A stretch of 64,000 nucleotides of DNA from Cryobacterium psychrophilum (GTDB taxonomy: Bacteria; Actinomycetota; Actinomycetes; Actinomycetales; Microbacteriaceae): assembly GCF_004365915.1 (NCBI RefSeq), contig NZ_SODI01000001.1:3501759-3565758 (forward strand). Reading direction: 5' to 3'. The number at the start of each line of letters is the position of its first letter. The stretch's first letter is position 1. Under the pieces are notes generated by a model that searched no databases, was not told where the DNA came from, and saw only the letters and a list, made by a program, of their open reading frames with translations. Made by a program: the position numbers and the translations under genes. Shown piece by piece: positions 8,732 through 15,583 of the stretch.

Positions 8732-9720
8732 CGTCTCTCGCACCACTGTTGCAGGTGTTCTTCACTGACCGGCTGATCACTCAACGACACTCCAGCAGCA
8801 ACACGATCGCCTCTTATCGCGACACCATCACCCTGCTGCTTGGTTACGTCTGCGCACAGACTGGCAAGAAGGCTTCCGATATCGACATCGGTGACCTCGA
8901 TGCTGACACCATCACCGGGTTCTTGCACCATCTGGAAGAAGTCCGCGGCAACAGCGTCCGCACCCGCAACACCCGTCTGGCCGCTATTCACTCTCTGTTT
9001 GCCTATGCCGCTTTGCGCAACCACGAACACGCCGAGGCTATTCAACGAGTCCTGGCGATCCCGGCCGCACGACAACGGCGCACCATCGTGACCTGGCTGG
9101 AGTCGGCCGAAGCCGACGCATTACTGGCAGCCTGCGATCCTGGCACCCGCACGGGCCGGCGCGACCACGCTCTATTCACCCTGGCGATCCAGACGGGACT
9201 ACGCATCAGCGAGCTCCTCAGCCTCACCATCGCAGATATCCACACCGGTGCTGGCGCCCACGTCCACTGTCTCGGGAAAGGCCGCAAGGAACGGCGAACG
9301 CCACTGCTTCCCGCTACCGTCACCGTTTTGAAACAGTGGATCACAGAACATGGTGGGCTTCCCGGCGCACCTCTGTTCACCAGTAGCACCGGGCGGGGCC
9401 TCAGCCGCGACGCGATCGAACACCGCATTAGCCACACCATCGCTATTGCGTCGGCATCCTGCCCATCATTGATCGGCAAACATGTCAGCATGCACACGCT
9501 GCGGCACACCGCCGCGATGCGGCTGCTCCACGCTGGCGTTGACACCACCGTCATCGCGCTTTGGCTCGGCCACGAACAGATCGTCACCACGAACATCTAC
9601 CTCCACGCTGATATGACGCTAAAGGAAGCCGCGATCGCCAAAGTCACCCCGCTCAGCGTCCCCGCGGCCGGTCGATACCAACCCACCGATACCGTCCTGG
9701 CGTTCCTGGCTGCTCTGTGA
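8728..9720 (+). CDS. RIT element 1 tyrosine recombinase C
   Basis: A 330-residue recombinase, with the start set by the ATGA overlap at 8728. Residues ~10-105 are the SAM-like core-binding domain (SNTIASYRDTITLLLGYV). The catalytic domain follows: Arg in QTGLRISELL, Lys in CLGKGRKERRTPL, HxxR in HTLRHTAAM, His in WLGHEQI, and Tyr in NIYLHADM. It is clearly related to the third recombinase of RIT element 2 (FFTDRL, RTRNTRLAAIHSLF region). Its stop codon lies inside the right terminal repeat. Confidence 0.88.
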   Translation: MTSLAPLLQVFFTDRLITQRHSSSNTIASYRDTITLLLGYVCAQTGKKASDIDIGDLDADTITGFLHHLEEVRGNSVRTRNTRLAAIHSLFAYAALRNHEHAEAIQRVLAIPAARQRRTIVTWLESAEADALLAACDPGTRTGRRDHALFTLAIQTGLRISELLSLTIADIHTGAGAHVHCLGKGRKERRTPLLPATVTVLKQWITEHGGLPGAPLFTSSTGRGLSRDAIEHRISHTIAIASASCPSLIGKHVSMHTLRHTAAMRLLHAGVDTTVIALWLGHEQIVTTNIYLHADMTLKEAAIAKVTPLSVPAAGRYQPTDTVLAFLAAL

Positions 9721-9802
9721 TTATGCCGACTTTTTCCGCCCAGATCGCGCTTACCATCTGGGATCCGAGACCAACATCGGCATAATCACAATGTCGGCAT
9801 AA
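9717..9802 (-). repeat. RIT element 1 right terminal inverted repeat
   Basis: 86 bases, inverted relative to 6435-6520. It includes the TGA stop of recombinase C and ends in GTCGGCATAA, next to the 6-base CACGAC of the putative recombination core. Confidence 0.85.
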
Positions 9803-9834
9803 CACGACTTATGCCGACGTCGGCATAAGTCGTG
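9793..9834. other. putative tyrosine-recombinase core site and 32-base perfect palindrome
   Basis: The sequence reads GTCGGCATAA - CACGAC - TTATGCCGAC - GTCGGCATAA - GTCGTG. The first 26 bases have the form of a tyrosine-recombinase core: 10-base inverted arms around a 6-base crossover spacer. The spacer CACGAC is the reverse complement of the flanking target GTCGTG. Bases 9803-9834 form a perfect 32-base palindrome. The left end of the element has only one arm and spacer, so the right end is asymmetric. Confidence 0.65.
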
Positions 9835-10134
9835 GGACATCTCGAAGCTCAAGGGTCCGGCCACATGGTCGTACTTCCACTTGTATACGATTATCGACAT
9901 TTACTCGCGGTACGTCGTCGGGTGGATGGTCGCCACCCGGGAGTCCGCCGAGCTGGCTGAGCGGCTCCTGCTCGACACGATCGAGAAGCAGAACATTCGC
10001 CGTGATCAGCTGACGATCCACTCCGATAACGGGTCCTCGATGGCGTCGAAACCCGTCGCGTTTCTGCTTGCCGACCTGGGCGTGACCAAGTCGCACTCCC
10101 GCCCGCATACAAGTAACGACAATCCATTTTCCGA
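9835..10134 (+). pseudogene. IS3-family transposase OrfB, central part of the DDE domain
   Basis: This resumes the orfB frame after RIT element 1: WDISKLKGPATWSYFHLYTI with the first catalytic Asp, IDIYSRYVVGW, then IHSDNGSSM with the second Asp, and a final SNDNPFS. The catalytic Glu codon should be next (35 residues after the second Asp), but RIT element 2 begins there. The rest of the gene is not in the window. Confidence 0.75.
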
Positions 10135-10228
10135 TTATCTCGCGTCGGTGATTATGCCGAGTACGAACTTGCGCGGGCATGTTTGGGCTGGTCAGGAGGC
10201 TGCCGCAGCCTGACCTGCTCGGCATAAT
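10135..10228 (+). repeat. RIT element 2 left terminal inverted repeat
   Basis: 94 bases beginning TTATCTCGCGTCGGTGA and ending CTCGGCATAAT. It is identical in inverted form to 13384-13477 except for one base at about 10195. Together with the flanking IS3 sequence the inverted identity extends over 10048-10228 and 13384-13564 (181 bases, two differences). Confidence 0.85.
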
Positions 10229-11218
10229 TCAGAGTGAGTCTAGGTAGGCGAGCAGCGAATCAGGCGGATGGTAGCGGTTTGGGGTGACGACTAGTGGCGT
10301 GGTCTTGTCCAGGGCGCGTTGTTTGACGGCGAGGTCGGCGTGCATGTAGATCTGCGTTGAGGTGATGCTTTCGTGGCCGAGCCAGAGGGCGATTACCGAG
10401 ATGTCCACGCCCGCTTCGCGTAGGAACATGGCGGCGGTGTGTCGAAGGACGTGCGGGGTGACATGTTTGGTCGCCAACGATGGGCAGAGAGATACCGCAG
10501 CGGTGGCATATTTCCTCACCAGCCATTCAATGGCGTCGGTGCTCATCGGTGTGCCGTGCAGGCTGGGAAACAGTGGTGATCCGGGCTGGGCGTCATGCGC
10601 TTTTAACCACTCCCGCAGCGTGGCGACGGTGCCAGTGGTCAGCGGTGTGGATCGCTGCTTTCGGCCCTTTCCGAAACAACGAACGTGAGGCCCAACTGTC
10701 AGCACAACGTCTTCGCGGCGTAGACCGGTAAGTTCGGCGACACGCAAACCGGTTTGGACTGCGACGGTCAGTAGCGCGTGGTCGCGACGACCGAGCCAGG
10801 TGCCTCGGTCGGGAACGGTGAGGATCGCCTCGACCTCCTCTTTGGTGAGGAAGGCAACGATTCCCCGATCGAACCGTTTCTGAGGGATCGACAAGACCCG
10901 CGAAATCAGATCGGCATGTTCGGGATGCTGAAACGCGGCGAACTTAAACAGCGAATGAATCGCGGCCAGGCGGGCGTTTCGACTTCGAACGCTGTTGCCC
11001 CGCTCGGTTTCTAGATGCGTCAGAAACGCTCCGATGGTCGGGGCGTCGAGGTCTGCAAAATCAAGGCTTGCCGGAGCGAGCTTCTTGGTCTCCGCGATGA
11101 ATCCGAGGAGCAGCCGGAAGGCGTCGCGGTAAGCGGCGATGGTGGCCGGGCTGACCTGTCGTTGGGTGAGAAGGCGGTCGGTGAAGAACTTTTGCAGGGT
11201 GGGGGCGAGGGCGCTCAT
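10229..11218 (-). CDS. RIT element 2 tyrosine recombinase C
   Basis: A 329-residue recombinase, last of the minus-strand trio. It starts in the ATGA overlap at 11215-11218. The N-terminal core-binding domain includes SPATIAAYRDAFRLLLGFI. Catalytic residues: Arg in QTGLRVAELTG, Lys in CFGKGRKQRSTPL, HxxR in HVLRHTAAM, His in WLGHESI, and Tyr in QIYMHADL. It is closely related to recombinase C of element 1, sharing motifs through the whole length. Confidence 0.88.
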   Translation of the reverse strand: MSALAPTLQKFFTDRLLTQRQVSPATIAAYRDAFRLLLGFIAETKKLAPASLDFADLDAPTIGAFLTHLETERGNSVRSRNARLAAIHSLFKFAAFQHPEHADLISRVLSIPQKRFDRGIVAFLTKEEVEAILTVPDRGTWLGRRDHALLTVAVQTGLRVAELTGLRREDVVLTVGPHVRCFGKGRKQRSTPLTTGTVATLREWLKAHDAQPGSPLFPSLHGTPMSTDAIEWLVRKYATAAVSLCPSLATKHVTPHVLRHTAAMFLREAGVDISVIALWLGHESITSTQIYMHADLAVKQRALDKTTPLVVTPNRYHPPDSLLAYLDSL

Positions 11219-12138
11219 GGAAGCTCTCCCAAGAATTCTTCCAGGCGCATTCCGACGATTGCGAAGAGTTCCGGTGCGGCTTGGAGATACCAGTAGGTGG
11301 AGGCGGGGTCGGTGTGTCCGAGGACGGCAGAGAGCAGCGGTATCCGGGCGTCGACATCGGCGTGCTGTTGATGCCAGTCGATCAGTTGGCGAATCGCATA
11401 GCTGTGTCGGAGGTCATGGGGTCGGGGCCGGGGTCGTTGACCTCGTCCTTTCAGGCTGGCCTTGTCGATCAGGTGGGGAAACGTGGCGTGGATGGAGTCC
11501 TTATTCATTCGGGTTCCCCGTATTGAGACGAACATCGACGGCGACACCGGTACCGGGAAGTGACGGTCGACACACTCGAAGTACTGCTGGAGCGCCCGGA
11601 GGGTCGTATCGTCCAACGGCACCTTTCGGCCGCCGCCCTTGGCCTGGCGGACGACGAGCTGTAAGTGCTTTTTGTCGACGTCGTCGCGGTTGAGAGCCAG
11701 AGCTTCTCCGAGTCGTAAGCCGGTGACCGAAAGCAACCCGACGATCGTCTCGTAGGTGGCGGCGCGCAGTGGCGGATTCAGCAGCCGGCAAGCGGCCATC
11801 AGCGCTTCGATGTCAGCGGCGGAGTAGAAATACGGCGCAATCCGCTGCTGTTGCGCCGGCAGTAAGTCACGTGGTGGCACCTCGGTGTCCGGGTCAATGT
11901 TGCGCAGGTATTCGGCGAAGCCGCGCACGATACTCAATCGTTGACGCCACCAGATCGGACCGGCGTTCACGGGCTGTATTGCCCAGGCGACGGCCAGTTC
12001 GGTGCTGACGTGCTCGGCCCCGTTCTCGTGCAGGTAGCCAACGAAGCCAGGCAACAACGATCCGGCATCGACGAGTTTGAAGCCCAAACCACGACGCATG
12101 GCGAGATAGGAATCAACCGCTGCGGGAATGTTCGTCAT
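11215..12138 (-). CDS. RIT element 2 tyrosine recombinase B
   Basis: A 307-residue protein. The start is set at the ATGA overlap with recombinase A (12135-12138) rather than at a further upstream in-frame codon. Catalytic residues: Arg in TGLRLGEALAL, Lys in RQAKGGGRKVPL, HxxR in HDLRHSYA, His in VLGHTDPAST, and Tyr in TYWYLQA. The C-terminal tail resembles element 1 B. Middle gene of the trio. Confidence 0.88.
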   Translation of the reverse strand: MTNIPAAVDSYLAMRRGLGFKLVDAGSLLPGFVGYLHENGAEHVSTELAVAWAIQPVNAGPIWWRQRLSIVRGFAEYLRNIDPDTEVPPRDLLPAQQQRIAPYFYSAADIEALMAACRLLNPPLRAATYETIVGLLSVTGLRLGEALALNRDDVDKKHLQLVVRQAKGGGRKVPLDDTTLRALQQYFECVDRHFPVPVSPSMFVSIRGTRMNKDSIHATFPHLIDKASLKGRGQRPRPRPHDLRHSYAIRQLIDWHQQHADVDARIPLLSAVLGHTDPASTYWYLQAAPELFAIVGMRLEEFLGELP

Positions 12139-13307
12139 CGTGCACCCGGCCAGGGTCGTGCCAACTCGCGAGTCAGCGTGGGGTCGACGGTCGTATAGGA
12201 CAAGGTGACGGCGACGCTTCGGTGCCGCATGATCTGCGCGATTTCCGGCCATGAAGCGCCGTTGCGCACCAGCTGCGTGGCGGTGCCGTGACGGAGCTGG
12301 TGCGCACCCATCGTCGGTAGTCCGACGCGACGGGACAAGCGCGCCACGACATCACCGACACCGCAGGGAGTCATCTTGCCTTCTGGCGCTCTCGTCTGAA
12401 GGAACAACGCTCGGCAACCCGGTGGGACTCGGCGATGACCATCGTGGAGGTAGCGCACGATTGCTTCACCGACGTCGATGGGGACGGGGAGAAGCTCGTG
12501 GTGGTTGCCTTTGCCCCGAATTGTGATTTCACCATGTCGCCAGTCGATGTCATCGACTCGCAACCCGGCCACCTCAGCGCGGCGTAGGCCCAGCCGCCAC
12601 AGAAGCGTCAGGATCGCACTGTCGCGTAATCCGACGTCGCGGCTGCAGTCGCAGCCTCCCAGCAGGCGTGTGAAATCGCCTTCGTCGAGTTCGCACGGCA
12701 CGGTGTGACGGTGCCCGGCGACCTTGGGCAGCGCCGCGGCGAGCGGCTGAGCGGTGACGCCTATGACGTGGAGGAACCGCAGAAACGATGCCAACGCGGT
12801 CACTGTCTTCTTCGACCATCCGATACTCGAGCGTGCGCAGAATGCTGCGACATAGGCGGTGATCTCAGCTGCCGACAGCTCCTCCAACGGGAGACCGCGC
12901 GTGCGGCAGAAACTCTCGGCGATACGCAGGTTGGTCAATATCGAACTTTCGACGAGGCCACGCTCGGTGGCCAGATAGCTGCGATACCGGTCAAGGATCT
13001 GTGAGACGGGATCGAACTGCGATGCGGCCTCAGGCGGCACCACACCGATCTCGCGCAGATACGCGATTGGAACCGAAAAGTTCGCGACCGACACCAAAGT
13101 CTTTCGCCCCTCGGCCCGTCGGGCCTCGACCAACTGTTTCACGCACGCGGCATTGAGATCCTCGGCGGCCAGGTGATGGTCGCGTAACCAACGGCCCAGC
13201 GTCGCGAGCTGTCGAAGCCTCCACCGAGTTGAGTCCGGCGCGTAACCGCGGCCTTGCAGATGCTCCCGAAACCCCTCCGCATATATCGAAAGTGGACCGA
13301 GGTCCAC
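12135..13307 (-). CDS. RIT element 2 tyrosine recombinase A
   Basis: The open frame extends to 13433, but its first ~40 residues would be encoded partly by the terminal repeat. I prefer the GTG at 13307 (VDLGPLSIYAEG), giving 390 residues. The start is uncertain because AGGAGG lies rather far upstream. N-terminal segments include a CORE-binding region (YRSYLATERGL). Catalytic residues: Arg in RLGLRRAEVAG, Lys in IRGKGNHHELLPV, HxxR in HQLRHGTAT, His in IMRHRSV, and Tyr in TLSYTTVD. First gene of the trio. Confidence 0.82.
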   Translation of the reverse strand: MDLGPLSIYAEGFREHLQGRGYAPDSTRWRLRQLATLGRWLRDHHLAAEDLNAACVKQLVEARRAEGRKTLVSVANFSVPIAYLREIGVVPPEAASQFDPVSQILDRYRSYLATERGLVESSILTNLRIAESFCRTRGLPLEELSAAEITAYVAAFCARSSIGWSKKTVTALASFLRFLHVIGVTAQPLAAALPKVAGHRHTVPCELDEGDFTRLLGGCDCSRDVGLRDSAILTLLWRLGLRRAEVAGLRVDDIDWRHGEITIRGKGNHHELLPVPIDVGEAIVRYLHDGHRRVPPGCRALFLQTRAPEGKMTPCGVGDVVARLSRRVGLPTMGAHQLRHGTATQLVRNGASWPEIAQIMRHRSVAVTLSYTTVDPTLTRELARPWPGAR

Positions 13308-13383
13308 TGCCGACTTTCGTGTCTTCTTTTCTGCCTCCTCTGAACGAAAAATCTGTACAGAGTAAGCATCAAACGACGACGTG

Positions 13384-13477
13384 ATTATGCCGAGCAGGTC
13401 AGGCTGCGGCAGCCTCCTAACCAGCCCAAACATGCCCGCGCAAGTTCGTACTCGGCATAATCACCGACGCGAGATAA
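13384..13477 (-). repeat. RIT element 2 right terminal inverted repeat
   Basis: Inverted copy of 10135-10228 with one mismatch. Its inner edge has TTATGCCGAGCAGG and its outer edge ends GCGAGATAA, followed by TCGGAA. That is the reverse complement of the TTCCGA before the left end. Confidence 0.85.
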
Positions 13478-13933
13478 TCGGAAAATGGATTGTCGTTACT
13501 TGTATGCGGGCGGGAGTGCGACTTGGTCACGCCCAGGTCGGCATGCAGAAACGCGACGGGTTTCCTTTTCTGCCGTGCTGGCTGGTGGTGCTCCCGCTGG
13601 CCGTGCCAAGGCCTCCAGCACTCCTTTATCGTGCTGATCACGCCACTTACCAACGAGCGAGGTGTACAGCTTTTCTCGGCGGAGCAAAGCGCCGCGGCCC
13701 TGCCGATCGAGGCTGTCGTACTCGGTCAGAATGTCGCGTTTGTACTTGGCCGTGTAGGTCCGCCGCCGAGCACGCTCGGGAACCTGAGGATCGGGAACAT
13801 CTTCCATCCCTACAGCCTGCCCGATCGAGCTGAGCCCTGTCATTACGGTGTTCGTCAAGGGGAACTCCTTCCCCGCCCTCTACGACACTATTCGGGACGA
13901 TCCCGGTGCCTTATGCAAGGTTGACAGAGAGGG
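13478..13933 (-). mobile_element. inverted, internally deleted IS3 copy
   Basis: On the minus strand it repeats the IS3 start (from about 13933, CCCTCTCTGTCAACCTT) through orfA to the equivalent of 5888. It then jumps to the equivalent of 10048 and runs to the PFS codons at the RIT boundary. About 760 bases of transposase sequence are missing, with a short GGA/GA overlap at the junction. It is a non-autonomous derivative of the copy at 5520. Confidence 0.8.
13496..13858 (-). pseudogene. truncated IS3 OrfA fused out of frame to orfB sequence
   Basis: Starting at the TTG equivalent to 5594, this copy matches the first ~98 residues of OrfA up to STAEK. After the internal deletion the frame reads through orfB DNA out of frame (ETRRVSACRPGRDQ) and stops at 13496. 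The coiled coil and the whole DDE domain are lost. Confidence 0.7.
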
Positions 13934-13949
13934 GTCGGGGCTGAACGCG

Positions 13950-14573
13950 ATGACCGAGGTGCCGGACAGGATAAAGGAGTTGACCACCGATACTGCTCTT
14001 ACCCTTCCGGATGGATATGACGAGTTTCTTGGCGGGTTGAAGACTCGTGCCCGATAGGCACGGTCCGGGCCCAGGGGGGTCGTCAATGCCCAATTGATCA
14101 AGTTGTACTGGCACGTTGGCCATGAGATGCTCAGCGCGCAAGAGAGTCGGGGGTGAGGAAGTGGAGTGATCGGTGCGTTGGCTTCGGATCTGCGACTTGA
14201 GTTCCCAAGAATGACTGGTTTCTTGCGTAGCAACTTGCAGTACATGCGGGCTTTTGCCGAAACTTGACCGCCATTTTCAAATGTTCCACAGGCCGTGGAA
14301 CATTTGCCGTGGGGGCACGTCCGTCTCCTTCTCGACAAGCTAGATAGCCCCGAGCTACGCGACTGGTATGCCGCAGTCGGAGGGGAACACGGTTGGTCGC
14401 GTAACGTGCTGATGAATCAGGTTATGAACCGCATCCACGAACGAATCGGATCCGGACCCGCCAACTTCACGCGGCGGCTGTCTTTGCCGATTGGGAGCTT
14501 GGGCAGCAGATAGCAAATGACCCCTCCGTGTTCGACTTCCTCGAGCTCACTGGCCAGGTGCCTGGTCGTGTCG
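13950..14573 (+). pseudogene. decayed DUF1016/YhcG-type protein
   Basis: From the ATG at 13950 one frame reads LPDGYDEFLGGLKTRAR, VVNAQLIKLYWHVGHEML, LASDLRLEFPRMTGFLRSNL, LPWGHVRLLLDKL and LRDWYAAVGGEHGWSRNVL. This is the characteristic N-terminal half of DUF1016 (PDDEXK-associated) proteins. The same frame has stops at 14055, 14154 and 14265; the last two look like TGG-to-TGA changes of conserved Trp. A frameshift near 14478 is needed to continue (ADWELGQQIANDPSVFDFLEL). The 3' half is missing and dps follows. Clearly non-functional. Confidence 0.75.
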
Positions 14574-15068
14574 CTAGGCCTTACCCACCGGTCGGGTGGA
14601 GTCCTGGGCAGTGGGCTTGCGCGGTGTGCGGTTCTCGGCGCTCACCATCCAAACGTACTGCTCGAGTTTCTCGATGAAGCCGTGCAGGATGTCGGCGCTG
14701 GTCGGGTCTTCCTCATCGACCTCGTCGTGCACGGCACGGATGTTGTCGACAGTGGTATTCAGCCGCACCGTGATCAGGGCCACCGTCTCGGTCGTATCAA
14801 TCTCTCCCTCGGGAAATGCGGGCAGGTGCGTGGTCGTGGTCACTGTGCCGGAGCGGCCGTCAGGCAAGGCGTCAAGGGCACGCATCCGTTCGGCCAGCTC
14901 GTCGGAGAACAGACGGGCGTCGTCGATGATCTCGTCGAGCTGCAGGTGCAGATCGCGGAAGTTTTTGCCCACCACGCTCCAGTGCGCCTGCTTGCCCTGA
15001 AGGTGAAGCTCGATCATGTCAACCAGGATCGACTGCAAGTTGCTGCCGAGTTGTGCGGATGCCTTCAT
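14574..15068 (-). CDS. dps: Dps-family DNA-protection ferritin
   Basis: A 164-residue, four-helix ferritin-like protein read leftward from an ATG at 15068 with GGAAC upstream. Helix A/B carries the family signature HLQGKQAHWSVVGKNFRDLH, followed by LDEIIDDARLFSDELAERM, holding the inter-subunit ferroxidase His, His, Asp and Glu ligands. Dps assembles into a dodecamer that stores iron oxidised by peroxide and shields DNA in starvation. The C-terminal tail is basic (RTPRKPTAQ), a possible DNA contact. It is a single gene beside decayed DNA. Confidence 0.92.
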   Translation of the reverse strand: MKASAQLGSNLQSILVDMIELHLQGKQAHWSVVGKNFRDLHLQLDEIIDDARLFSDELAERMRALDALPDGRSGTVTTTTHLPAFPEGEIDTTETVALITVRLNTTVDNIRAVHDEVDEEDPTSADILHGFIEKLEQYVWMVSAENRTPRKPTAQDSTRPVGKA

Positions 15069-15559
15069 GGAGTTCCTTTCATCACGAGCGGGAATCAGGT
15101 CGGCCAGATGATTAGCCAGTGCCCCGACTTTTGAACCGTCCCGGTTGTCATGCCGCCGTTTTGTTGGTGGCGTCGTTTTTTACTGGGCCGATTGTTTCAG
15201 CCTAATAGTTGCGGTCGTGCTCTTTGGGTGCGAGTTCCCGAGAGAGCTGGGCATCCACCTATTGTTGTCTCAGTCGAGCTACGACAGGTGAGGTGCAAGA
15301 CAAATGAGAAGCTCCGGGTCTGCCAAGGCGAAGTTTCGGAGTTTTCAGTTCGTGGCTCTAGTCACATGAAACAGTGGTCGTCGAGGGCTTGAGCATGAAT
15401 CTGAGCTCGGAGGCCGCCCTGTGGCACTACGTTCTTCCCGGCATGCCTGATTCTGGCCAGCCTGATTCAGGCCGCACGAGCGGACACTTCTCGTCCGATG
15501 CGGGTTGAGGCCTTGCAACAACTCGTTCAGCCTGTTATGTCTGGAGGAGACATCTCAAG
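15069..15559. other. intergenic region between dps and the oxidoreductase
   Basis: About 490 bases separate these divergently read genes and must contain both promoters. No frame has convincing coding character. The translation of 15150-15392 resembles no family and lacks a ribosome site. I could not pick out a clear hairpin or operator. Confidence 0.4.
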
Positions 15560-15583
15560 GTGGGGTGTGGAAAGGGTCGGCCC

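Larger units (their letters stand above)
6435..9828 (+). mobile_element. RIT (Recombinase-in-Trio) element 1
   Basis: Three tyrosine recombinase genes on the plus strand overlap by four bases each. They are bounded by 86-base terminal inverted repeats (6435-6520 and 9717-9802) plus a 26-base extra end segment (9803-9828). The six bases GTCGTG occur directly before (6429-6434) and after (9829-9834) the element. Joining the two sides restores the IS3 orfB reading frame (TWSWDISKLKG). Trio organisation, order and inverted ends match published RIT elements. Confidence 0.85.
5520..10134 (+). mobile_element. IS3-family element, left part, interrupted by RIT element 1
   Basis: The outer end begins about CCCTCTCTGTCAACCTT (5520). 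The same sequence ends the inverted copy at 13933. The element carries orfA (5594-6031) and orfB (from about 6026). RIT element 1 occupies 6435-9828 within orfB, and RIT element 2 cuts it off at 10134. The 3' end of the element is absent from the window. Confidence 0.8.
10135..13477 (-). mobile_element. RIT element 2
   Basis: Three tyrosine recombinase genes on the minus strand with four-base overlaps lie between 94-base terminal inverted repeats (10135-10228 and 13384-13477). The outer ends share the layout of RIT element 1: TTAT, nine variable bases, then GTGATTATGCCGA. The proteins differ clearly from those of element 1, so this is a second, distinct RIT. Unusually, both flanks are the same IS3 segment in opposite orientations. 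Confidence 0.85.
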
